Source of the DNA: Coprinus comatus
Lineage: Eukaryota > Basidiomycota > Agaricomycetes > Agaricales > Agaricaceae
DNA: 64,000 bases
Reading direction: 5' to 3'
Assembly: GCA_034638255.1 (NCBI GenBank)
Contig: JAWPGT010000002.1
Coordinates: 558,001-622,000 of the forward strand
Shown here: positions 49,271 through 59,770 of the stretch, piece after piece
Layout: every line of letters starts with the position of its first letter
Numbering within the stretch: the stretch's first letter is position 1
Notes under the pieces: generated by a model
Seen by the model: the letters and a program-made list of their open reading frames with translations, nothing else
Told to the model about the DNA's origin: nothing
Database searches by the model: none
Position numbers and translations under genes: made by a program

Positions 49271-52262
49271 ATGAGGGACGGTATCCGACCGTTTGACCAG
49301 CCGTTGGGTGAGTAATACTGAACTGTACAAACCTGATACAATACTAAGCGGCCGCATGATACCCTGAAGACTCACCGGACCGCACACCAGACTTGAACCG
49401 TAGACCCCCGTACAGAGCGGCAACAACGCCTTCGAACCACACGCCAGACACCCCCCAAATAAGAGGCCCACCTCTGCTTCCAGTCTCCCTTTACCCTGGC
49501 CAAAGACACCCACAAACAGTCCACAAACCAGATATCTTTTTCCCGGACATGAATATCACTCGCTACGATCCCTTTTACTCACAATATCCACGCACGGCTC
49601 CCACCCCAAGTGCTTCTCAGCTGTATCCATCCCATCAACAACAATTCTTTGGTGTAGGCACCTACACATCTCAACAGGTACCCACTTTTTCTTCTTCTTC
49701 GCCACCGCCACCTGTTCCTGCGAAACCAGAGAGTTTGGAGCGTGTGCGGCATGAAGGACGACATGGTCCTATCCATCCTGCTCTATATCGATCATATACT
49801 TCACCACAAGTTCCAGTGCACCAGCCATCGTTCTGCGAACCAGCGGTGATACCCACCAGCGCTTATCTTGGATCATCCTCCCAAAGTATTCCTAACGCAA
49901 ATACATTCGATTCCATACCAAACTCTGCTTCACCTACGACATTAATAACATCGTCACCACTGCCGGGGGTTAGTGCGGAAGTTCCTCAAACGGAAACAAA
50001 TAGATCTGATGATGGAGATGAGTTGGCCGTGGCTTTGGCTTTATCGAAAGACGAATCTGAGCGACAGAAGGAGTATCTGAAAGATTTGGCTCAACAAGAA
50101 GATGAAGAGTTGGAGAGGGCTTTGGCCGCTTCTATGTTGACGGTGAGAGATGGACAGGGTTATTATGACGCATCAAAGTCAGGAGCCGGTCCTTCAAATT
50201 GGGAATCCCCTAAGGCCTCAACATCTTCCGGTTCAGGCACCTTAACAACTGAACCTAATGCTTTATCGTACTCATCATCCTCAGAACCAAGTTCTAGTTC
50301 TAGTTCTACAGGGCAAGATGTGCTTCCCGAGGCGGGACCAAGCTCCAAGCAGAAATCCCCCGAAACGTATGAAGCGGATCACGAATTGATTGGAAACGAA
50401 AAAGAAAAAGAAAAAAAAGGAAAAGGAAAAGGAAAGGTTGAGCTTGAATACACACCTCGATGTAGTCGATGCACTCCCTCTATACTCGATAGGTGAGGTG
50501 GAGATGACGCCCACTGCTGAAAACAATCTGTCTATACCCAGTCAAACTTTATCCATACCCGAAACTCCAACACTTAAATATGACGGCGATATTGAAGATG
50601 ATGCAACGCTCGCATATCTTGATACACCTTCTACACCACTACAGCCCAGCATGCCTAAAGTCGATGATATTTCATCACCTCCCTCTACGAGTCACTTCAG
50701 CCTTGACGAATCTTATATCTCGGAAGACGAAGCTTTTGCCCGAAGGCTTGCTGCTGAGGAAGAAGAGGCGTATCAAAATCAACAACGCAGTGCTAAATCT
50801 TCCGTTGAAAATAGCAGTGAAAACGGACTATCAAGAAACACCAGCGTGAACGGCTCAGAAGTGGCTAATGGTAGCGACGTTGGCCCACCAACCTACAACG
50901 ATGCCATCTCCATTGCAAGCACAGACGAATTCTCATTAGCATCCTCTATTCCTGAAGTACGCGTCGATACAGTTCCCTCAATGCCTACTCCTGATCTACC
51001 ACCGGCCGATCTTTCTCGGAATTCGTCCCTTGACTCTTCTGTATCTATGTCTAGTGCTCCGCTTCCTTCCACAACTATTTCGTTACCCTCTTCATCAACA
51101 AACGGTCCTAAGAGTGTATTGCTTTCACCGGATGAACCACAGCGTGTCATTGCAAGAGTGTCATCTATGAGCGCTATAACTGATGTTCTAAACCAGTCGA
51201 AGAATAACGCAGATGACGATTTGTTGTTAACATCAACATCCAATCAGCCCGCTTTCAATCCGAACAATTCGTCCGCCCCGAACACGCCCGCTATAAATAC
51301 TGAGACCCCGGTCGGTGAACAACCTCTTGTTGGGATCCTCAATGCAAATCATTTCATTGATGCAGAGTTGCTACTAGGTGTTTGTAAGTTATTCTCAGTT
51401 ATTCATTGTTCTTTAGAAATTCAAAAGATTTCATTCATAGCTATTGGATTTATACCACCTACCATCAGCGTCAAACCAACCCCAATGCAGGGGGCAATGC
51501 CCAATATCATATCATTACCTTATGGCCGTTGTCCCCCTCTTCACCTTGCCGGTCCAAGCTGGCGACACCTATTGAAATTAATGGCGCGCTTGAGTAGCAC
51601 GAGGTTGGAAGCCACGGTTGAAGCACTCGCAATCAACAGAAATGAAGCGCTTAAACTGCGCACAGTCATTCAATTCGTTAAGGTCTGTAAATTCCAAATA
51701 ATCTTATATTTCGGACACCAGACTGACGCTTATTTGAAATACCACCCAGCCACATCATATGTCCCAGGAATGGCGAACCGTTTTCTGGTTTACCATAGAT
51801 CATCCTGTGCCGCCCAACATGCCCAGTGCCAATAAGTATCAAGGCACGAGTGTTAACCATTTGCCTTGGTCTTATACACTAGGAACTGTTCCGGCCATGC
51901 TGAGAGACGCATCAGATAGTATAATATCTAAAACGTATACTATCCCAGAAACAAGCGCAGTACCTTATCCCTCTCTGCCCATTACCTTCCCAAACCTTGC
52001 TCTATATCTACAAGCCACATTGGAAGATTCAAGACAACAAAACGAATCGAACGCCGTCCGTAAACTGGCCAAAATGGTTCAAACGTGTTACCCTAATGAC
52101 AGTGCGGAAAATGATGATGGTGAACGGTCAGGTAAAGTTAGCGGGCTAATCAAAAAAGTGATGGGTCGTGGAAATAAGAAAGATAAAAAAGGGAGAGGAA
52201 GAAGAGGAAACGAGGAAACATATGATTTGGTGACACCATTCGTACCTGATGAATGGGGTTAA
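49271..52262 (+). CDS. UIM-like orphan protein (905 residues)
   Basis: I know of no named family. Exons 49271-49307, 49391-50492, 50542-51383, 51441-51682 and 51768-52262 join in frame. The N-terminal part is P/S/Y-rich. Two adjacent segments, DELAVALALSKDESE and EDEELERALAASML, fit ubiquitin-interacting motifs (acidic cluster, alanine, serine). A third similar one, SEDEAFARRLAAEEEE, follows after the second exon. The C-terminal half is ordered: PLVGILNANHFIDAELLLG, then GAMPNIISLPYGRCPPLHLA, PSWRHLLKLMARLSSTRLEA and EWRTVFWFTIDHPVPPN. The end is a basic KKDKKGRGRRGNEE tail. The join across 50493-50541 is the least certain: the flanking frames overlap over an A/G-rich tract at 50397-50438, so either a 49-nt intron or an indel explains the frame change. 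Confidence 0.72.
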
Positions 52263-52973
52263 AGAAAGGTTAGAGTGAACAATAATTGCAAGCATATTTC
52301 TGCCATCTTTTTCTTTTTCTGACATTTGGGTTGTTGTTGATTTTCTCTTGCTATTATATATTGAAAACACATTGGCTTATGCATACATATCAAACATTGT
52401 AATTGTCTACCACAGTGAATTTGGCACTGTATATACTATATACATTGTATGCTGAATTGACTTGGTGAATATCAAACTCACACTGAGATCCAAGATGTAT
52501 TTGTTAGGTTAAATTATTGTACCCGGACCGATTGTACCATCCATATTTATTAATCATTCCTTGTGGAGAGATGGCCAACGAACCCGAGAAGTAGAGAAAG
52601 TCACGAGAAACCTTGACGAAGCCATAAATTAAATTCACTGAGCATTTAGCGACGTTATAACCGAGCCTGAGAATGACTTCGACGTTCTGTAGCTCATGTT
52701 CAAAGATTCTCTGTCAGCAATTTACAATTTACATTTCCACGACCCCCCAAACTTTTATTGACGGCATAGGACAAAAGTATGCTTCTGAAATGCTTCTTGA
52801 GCATGCGTGTGTGGATAAATTTAAAACCACCCGTGATGTTTGGTCCTTTCTTAATGCCGGCGTGAATGGAGTGTCATACACATATATACCCCAAGAGAAG
52901 ATCTATCTATTAGTTGCATTCCTCTAGAAGGTTTTGGTTTTTTTTTTTTCTGGTATATTGCACCTGAGGAACA
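52263..52973. other. Intergenic region
   Basis: About 700 bp lies between the UIM-like gene and the sugar transporter. It holds AT-rich sequence, palindromic tatatactatatac near 52431, and a T-run at 52938-52949 shortly before the transporter ATG. One 84-codon frame (52673-52927) has no recognisable feature. Nothing else was seen. Confidence 0.45.
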
Positions 52974-55543
52974 ATGGACAGCCATGAGTCTGAAAAATCA
53001 ACCACTGAAGTTCAACTCTCGCACGAGTGGGATTCAGAAGAATTCAGGCAGGAAGTAGAAGCCAATAAACTCTCCTTGCGTGGACAGAATCTGACGTGGG
53101 CCATCGCTTTTGTGACTGGAACCGGATTTACACTGTTTGGGTACGTCAATTCTAGTTACTCCTTTCATGGAATAGAGAGGTGATTACTGAGGATGGGAAA
53201 TGAAGCTATGACCAGGGTGTTATGTCCGCGTTATTGACGGCCAATCAGGTACGCTAAGTGCTGTTGAGTTCTATCTGAAACTGACTTGTTATTGTTGTAT
53301 ATAAAGTTTGAGAAAACCTTTCCTGAGGTTGTCGTAAACGATCAACACCGGAATCATGCAACTTTACAAAGTCTTCTAGTCGCTATTTACGTGAGTAAAA
53401 GATTTCTCGTATAAATAAATGGAAGACACTCATTGGACTATAGGAATTAGGTTGTCTCGCGGGAGCTTTGTCAAACTTGTGGATTGGCGATAGACTTGGT
53501 CGTAAACGGACAATCATCCTCGGAGGTGTAATCATGATCATAGGGGCAATACTTCAGGCAGCTTCCTATAGCTATGCCCAGATACTAGTTGCGCGTGTAA
53601 TTACGGGGCTAGGAAACGGTCTTAATGTCAGTCAACAGATGTCCATGTCAATGTTGGACACATTTCGTGAGACTAACCATTATTATCCCTGTAGACTTCA
53701 ACAGTTCCATCGTATCACGCAGAATGTTCCCCAGCTGCACGTCGAGGTGCCTTAATAATGATTGAAGGAACACTGATCACTTTTGGTATCATGCTTTCGT
53801 GAGTTCATCCCTGTCATGCTGTCATGCTAGCCTGAAGATCTGATGCCATACCATGTTAGATATGTAAGTGTCTGCCACTAGATTATCAGTACCAGCACTT
53901 ACCAGGTGTATGTGGGGATTGATTATTTGTAAAGTGGATTGACTTTGCTTTGTGAGATGAAATCATTTTTGAGCCTGACTCAAAAAAGTTGACTGGAGTC
54001 TTGACAGATTTTGGGCCAAAGGAAGTTCAGCACAATGGAGAGTACCGATCGCTTTGCAAATTGTGCTTGCCTTGATAATGATCATCTTCATTAACTTTGT
54101 ACAAGTGTTTCTTCTCCTCACCATATCTTAATTGACAAACCCTTCTTCCCTAGCTTCCCGAATCACCAAGATGGTACATCAGTCTCGATTAATTACAAGA
54201 AAACCCCAATCTAACCATTTTCCCATGAAGGCTTCTTAAATCAGGCCAATCTGCGAAAGCCATGGCGGTGATAACAGCCTTGGATGACAAGCCCGTATCA
54301 GATCCACAGGTACAGCAGACCTTCCATGCGATCAAGGAAGCTGTGGCATTAGAGGATGGAACAATCCTTGAACCGAGAGAAGGAAAAGACCAGACACAGC
54401 CCGGGAAGGCATCCTTGAAGGAACTTTTTACTGGAGGACGCAGTCAAAACTTCCGTAGGGTTGCACTTGGTGTGGTGATCCAATGCTTCCAGCAGGTAAA
54501 CTGGAAAATCTTGAGGATGGATTCGTTAATAACCCCTTCTCTAGATAACTGGCATTAACATTATTACCTATTACGCTGTAAGTACACCAGGAACGTCATA
54601 AGCGCGAAATGGCAGAACTCATACATTAGATACCAGACAATTCTTTTTGAAAGGCTTGGTATATCCGATGTGAAATCGCGTATCATTGCTGCGTGTAATG
54701 GCACAGAATATTTCCTTGCATCTTTCGTTGCTATATGGCTCATCGATAGAGTTGGTAGACGAAAGCTGATGTTGTTTGGATCGGTTGGACAAACTCTGAC
54801 AATGATTCTCCTCGCCATTCTGGGCAGCATATCCAATTCAGCTGCACAAATCATCAGCGCAGTTTTATTGTTCGTGTTTAATTCATTCTTTGCCGTTGGT
54901 TGGCTCGGGATGACCTGGCTTTATGTGAGTAGTCGTAAAAAAAAAATGAACGATTTCAAGTTAACTTACTTTTTGCTGTTTTGACAGCCAGCCGAGATTG
55001 TTGGTCTACGAATGCGTGGACCAGCTAATGCACTCTCAACGGTTGGGACAATTCACTTTTGTAATATGACTACATTCTCAAATTTTCATAGGCAAGCAAT
55101 TGGACTTTCAATTTCCTAGTTGTTATGGTCACCGGCCCAATGTTTGAGAATATCTCATGGAGAACTTACATCGGTGAATAAATCGATATTGATTCGGGAC
55201 GAATCCTTCCACTAACAATCAATATAGTTTTCGCGGCATTGAATGCATTCATTATACCATGTGTTTACTTCTTCTTCCCAGGTTAGTTGGCTCGCCTGCA
55301 ATTATGGACTTTCGGTTGACATAGCTTTGCAGAAACTGCTGGAAGGTCGCTGGAAGGTATTTTCATGTGAATAGTTATATCAATTCAATTCTAACCAAGA
55401 TATCTCCAGACATGGATGTCATATTTGCACTTGCATATAATGAAGGAGTATCCCCTGTACAAGTATCCCTCCGCAAGGATATTCCACCCGCGGGATCGCC
55501 AGAGGCAGATAGAATTCTGGGTGTTAGCACCAATAAGGAATAA
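52974..55543 (+). CDS. MFS sugar transporter (hexose/disaccharide family)
   Basis: This proton-coupled sugar porter has twelve predicted membrane helices in the plasma membrane. Seventeen exons join to 548 residues, with every junction GT-AG and in phase. Signatures are LFGYDQGVMSALL, the GDRLGRKRTIILGG loop between helices 2 and 3, VARVITGLGNGLN, TSTVPSYHAECSPAARRG (first-half PESPR-equivalent) and LPESPRWLLKSGQ. The second half has ITGINIITYYA, WLIDRVGRRKLMLFG, PAEIVGLRMRGPANALST, and PETAGRSLEDMD at the end of the last helix. Exon 53860-53863 is only 4 nt and exon 53935-53951 is 17 nt. Together they encode the SYWIDFAL stretch that is conserved in the family. Exons of 20 and 24 nt also occur. 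Substrate cannot be read from sequence; disaccharide or hexose are both possible. Confidence 0.92.
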
Positions 55544-55612
55544 TGCAAAGCATTGAATTCCATAGATAATTCAGTATTACCGCGATTGTCCGTATCATGT
55601 ATTTCTCCTTTT

Positions 55613-56514
55613 TCAATGTGTGTTGGCGTCAACTCCGAAAGGGCGTCCAACTTTGACCCTTTCCCTGCGAGTTTTTTGGCGGTGAAGAGCATCCATAGCA
55701 AGGCGATAAGCCGGCCCACTTTGGTTTGTGGGTATTTCGGAGTCGGACAGTCTGCCAAAACGCTCTGGTGGCCATATAATACAGACAAGCTTAGATTCTA
55801 TCAAAGCTGCTGGTACAGGTCCGAATAGATTGCTGTCATCGGTCCTGAACGATTCGTCTCCTGTATAACGATTATTTCTGTATATTGATCTACAGAGAAA
55901 CCACAAACGCGCCTTCAACCCACACATGTCCTTGAGGAACCTTCACTACGGGTTCAGGATATGGTGACCGCGTATTCACTGTATCACCTTCGAGTGCCAC
56001 AATGCGCTTAATGAGAACACGATTAGGGTCATCAGGACATCTAATAAGGTGGTTAGTGCATTGCGTCTACTCTTCCTCACATCACATTACCGGAGTGTGA
56101 CGATATCTTCACATTTGTAATTGAGAGTGGTATGTATTGAATACCGATCAAAAAGACAGATATCCCTTCGGAGAGATGAGTCAGGATTGAGCGTTGGCTA
56201 GCTAACGCGCGTTGTAGTGAGGCGACTAGGGAAAGGATCCAGGTGTAACTGACCTTCATACTCTGGCCATTTATTTGTTTGATCTCATAGAAATGTGTAA
56301 GAAGAAATATTGGTATAGGTGACCAGTATACGATGCTGCGTAGAGGACTTCTTTGAGCCGTTACTGGCCTTCTGAATAAGTTCCATGACATTGGAAATTG
56401 AGGTAAGTATAAAGAAAGTAATGCGGCGCCCGCGTAGCAAGCCAAACAAAGAGCCACAAACATAAGTGCCCTGATTCGTTCTATGACTACATATCTATTA
56501 CTCATAAAGATCAT
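55613..56514 (-). CDS. Mitochondrial inner membrane protease subunit 2 (Imp2-like, S26)
   Basis: This signal-peptidase-I-type Ser/Lys protease cleaves sorting peptides of intermembrane-space proteins. Exons 56514-56254, 56197-56091, 56040-55913 and 55860-55613 give 247 residues. An N-terminal membrane segment (IRALMFVALCLACYAGAALL) precedes the catalytic serine motif INGQSMKPTLNP. The CEDIVTLR strand and the catalytic lysine motif NRVLIKRIVALEGD follow. HVWVEGDESFRTDDSNLFGPVP is the S26 box with the SNxFGPV signature, here given in two parts around the last intron. The C-terminal basic extension is longer than in yeast. The last intron (55861-55912) needs a GC donor of non-consensus form (G|GCGCGT); no GT donor keeps the frame. 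Confidence 0.87.
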
Positions 56515-56639
56515 TTTCCTAAGTATTATATTTCAAGAGATTTAGTGTACGACTATTGTCACACATTAATGCCGATGTTTGAGGGGTAAATCTGGATATT
56601 GTACGTGAAATGAAATAAAGCGACGATTCTTTGTAAGAG

Positions 56640-56671
56640 TGAGTCATTGGTGTTGACGTTTGACTGACTCA
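56640..56671. promoter_or_regulatory. Two Gcn4/AP-1-type sites between IMP2 and RNR2
   Basis: TGAGTCA at 56640-56646 and TGACTCA at 56665-56671 are both perfect 7-bp bZIP (Gcn4/AP-1) consensus sites, 25 bp apart centre to centre. They lie immediately upstream of the MluI-box cluster. Binding is inferred from sequence only. Confidence 0.4.
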
Positions 56672-56674
56672 TTT

Positions 56675-56690
56675 ACGCGACGCGACGCGT
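56675..56690 (+). promoter_or_regulatory. Triple MluI cell-cycle box upstream of RNR2
   Basis: The 16-bp sequence ACGCGACGCGACGCGT is three ACGCG units ending in a perfect ACGCGT. It lies about 170 bp before the RNR2 ATG. MBF binds ACGCGT and drives ribonucleotide reductase genes at G1/S in several fungi. A further ACGCGT is in the first RNR2 intron (56956-56961). It is shared with the divergent IMP2 promoter, but its role is most readily ascribed to RNR2. Confidence 0.6.
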
Positions 56691-56765
56691 TTAATTAAGC
56701 AGAGACAAATAACACGACACGTTGAAAAATTGCCAAATAACTACACACATTCAACAAGGTCACAT

Positions 56766-56773
56766 TATAAAAA
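56766..56773 (+). promoter_or_regulatory. TATA box of RNR2
   Basis: TATAAAAA lies about 85-92 bp upstream of the ATG at 56858 and downstream of the MluI-box cluster, which is the expected order for a regulated promoter. Confidence 0.5.
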
Positions 56774-56857
56774 CTTGTTCAAAAACGACCCTTATTTCTT
56801 TGACTTCGTTCTTGCCAATTAAGCTTGCCCATTCTACCGTCCTTACCATCTTTGTCA

Positions 56858-58295
56858 ATGGCTACCCTCTCTGCCCCCCGTCCTTCCTCTCCTGCCCCTA
56901 CTCCTAGCAAGCAGGTTAGTTCTTTAGTATTTTTATGCGTGCTAACAAATAAATAACGCGTCTTTTCTATCATAGGCTGCTGCTGCCCTTGCTGCTTTCC
57001 AACTAGAGACACCCAAGAAGTCTTCCAAAAAATCTTTCATACATCTAATTGATGATGAGCGTCTACCGGAGTCCCCAGACACTGTCGGAGATGCCGAAGA
57101 GGACTCCCTAGAGATCCTCCGTAAGAAGTTTGTTGGTGAAGTCGACCTCCCTGAAAGCGAAGAGCCTCTGCTTAAGGAGTCGCGTCGTCGCTTTGTTCTT
57201 TTCCCCATCCAATATCCTGAGGTACGTCTATACCTTGGTTTAAATGAACAACTTGTAACAACGGTATTCAGATTTGGCAAATGTATAAGAAGGCCGAGGC
57301 TTCATTTTGGACAGCCGAGGAAATGGATCTTTCCAAGGACGTACACGACTGGACCAACCGTATGAATGACAATGAACGTCATTTCATTTCACATGTTCTT
57401 GCTTTCTTCGCTGCTTCCGATGGAATTGTTAACGAGAACTTGGTTGAACGATTCTCAAATGAAGTTCAAGCAGCGGAAGCACGCTGCTTCTACGGTTTCC
57501 AAATCATGATGGAAAACATCCACTCCGAAACATACTCTCTTCTCATCGATACCTATATCAAAGACCCAGCACAACGCGAATACCTTTTCGATGCTGTCGA
57601 TACCATTCCCTGTATCAAGCGCAAGGCTGATTGGGCCCTAAAGTGGATTTCCGATCAAAAGTCCACTTTTGCTGAGCGTCTCGTTGCATTTGCTGCAGTT
57701 GAAGGTATCTTCTTCTCTGGCTCCTTCGCCTCTATCTTCTGGATGAAGAAGCGTGGTCTCATGCCCGGCCTCACATTCTCGAATGAGCTTATCAGTCGTG
57801 ATGAGGGCATGCACACCGACTTTGCCTGCCTGTTATTTAGCCACCTTAAGCGTCGTCCCCATCCCGAGGTTGTTAAAACTATCATCACCGAAGCCGTTGT
57901 TATTGAACAAGAATTTTTGACTGGTGGGTCTCACGTGACATTTGCTACTCCGTTTCTAACTAAAATTGCAGATGCTCTTCCTTGCAAGCTCATTGGCATG
58001 AATGCCGACCTGATGTGCCAGTATATTGAATTTGTTGCTGACCGTCTGCTTGTCGCGCTGGGCAACGAGAAGGTTTACAACAAGACCAATCCATTTGATT
58101 TCATGGACATGATTTCACTTCAAGGGAAGACTAACTTCTTCGAGAAACGTGTTTCCGATTATTCAAAGGCCGGTATTAACCATTCAGCAACCGAAACCAC
58201 TCAAAATTCTTCGAAGACTTTGTAAGTATTTGCATGATTGCCATAGTCATCCTAATTCTGATTACTTGAATAGCTCTCTTGAAGAAGATTTCTAG
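56858..58295 (+). CDS. RNR2: Ribonucleoside-diphosphate reductase small subunit
   Basis: This is the diiron/tyrosyl-radical subunit of class I ribonucleotide reductase, which makes dNTPs. Exons 56858-56914, 56976-57221, 57272-57923, 57972-58221 and 58274-58295 give 408 residues. After a disordered regulatory N-terminus, [20 protein letters not shown] opens the fold. Metal ligands are visible in [52 protein letters not shown] and [13 protein letters not shown]. The radical tyrosine is the one in CFYGFQ. The C-terminal FSLEEDF, which docks to the large subunit, is split by the last intron. The intron 57924-57971 is 48 nt, in frame and without a stop. Confidence 0.97.
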
Positions 58296-59770
58296 ACCTT
58301 GATATCCTGTCCACTTGCTTTCGTTTGTATCTGTGTTTCTTGTAATACTTCATCTCACCATTTCATGCATCAGTAGATAACTCGGTTGTACTTTTATATC
58401 ATTGTAATTTGGTAAATTAAATTATTGGAACAGAAAAAAATTATGATTTAAATGGACATGAACGTAAATGTATTTTTACCATGTTCAGTTGTAATAAGTA
58501 CAGCAATTTTGACAGCAATAAGTGAAGTCGGATTACGATTAACCAATCTGCCAAACAAAACTCTTACCCCGGGAGTCCTTGTGGATTTAGGAGGTCCCTC
58601 GTTTTTACTAGGATTAACACTGGTGCCACTCACTCCAAGCCCACACAACATCTTCCCACCCATATACAGTACGAAGAGAACATCATTGGCGATGCTTGTT
58701 GGGTGTATTATAAATACGTCTTTCCAGCATAGTGCAATGTTCGACAGACTGTACCTTTCACTCCGGATCAAATAGACCATCTGTCAGGATTTTGTAGTAT
58801 GTATTTTGAGAGAGCTCCGAGTGTGTGGTATTTGACAGAGCAAATATCAATCATTTCGTGTAAAATGTAATGAACCGCATGCATGATCGAAAGATGTCTT
58901 CTATCCATCTTCCACAAGCTTGGGTGCACGCTTGGTATGTACGCACATGTACATTGTGCGTATCGCTGCGAGGAAAATGTTCTCTGCTATTGTCTCTTAA
59001 TGTACCGTTAGGATCAAGGTTTTTCTACGAGGTCTTCAAACGGGCCCGAGGGCAGTGAATACGTGTCAAAGAATTCCACCTATTTTTAAGCGCAATAATC
59101 TCACCACCAGCCAGGCTGTTAGGACGGAGATGGCGTTTCGCAAGTGACGGTACCTGAGAGATACAAAACGCTGACATAGGCCATACAGGTCAAAACATTC
59201 ACACTCAAACACTACAACGAACTGTCTCGGCCTCGACTCTCAAACAATGATCTTCTGTGATAACCACTTCATACTTCATGTCTTCTCTGGATCGACATCC
59301 CTGGGACTTTCTGGAATAAAATTAGAATATGCAGTTCTGAGCAAAAGTTCACAGCTAGCCCTCCGTGCATGACGCTCTAGTAGGCCATCGACACCTGCCG
59401 CAGACTAAGTCGTACTAGCTCGCCTGGAATGCAGATAGCTGTCAAAGAATCGCTACTTGCCCGAAAATAGAGACTTTCTCTTGGTCGTATTTGTGTCCTC
59501 GGTGGTATATTGATGGATGCGAAAGCGGTCTGATGGTCAAAATACTACATCTTAGATTCATCATCCCGCGTTTGCGCAGGAACCACGAAGGTGACTATCT
59601 CATATCAAGATCTTAGGTTAAGTACCCAATACCTGCCATAATGAATAAACTCAGCATCATGCTGTCGTTGTTCTTAAACCAAAGATTTTAACAGCATTCA
59701 TCCCCTTCTTTATCTCCGTATTTTCCCATACCGACCCCCCCATTTACTGAGGACATTCACGCCATCCGCT
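58296..59770. other. Intergenic region with two mirrored open frames
   Basis: About 1.5 kb without a convincing gene. Open frames of 107 codons (+, 58452-58775) and 110 codons (-, 58448-58780) cover exactly the same bases. I recognise neither product. The rest (58780-59770) has only short frames. A pyrimidine-rich leader precedes the next ATG. Confidence 0.4.

Noticed and set aside
52673..52927. 84-codon frame upstream of the sugar transporter
   Set aside because: No domain and no in-phase splice to the transporter ATG, which already has a full-length N-terminus.
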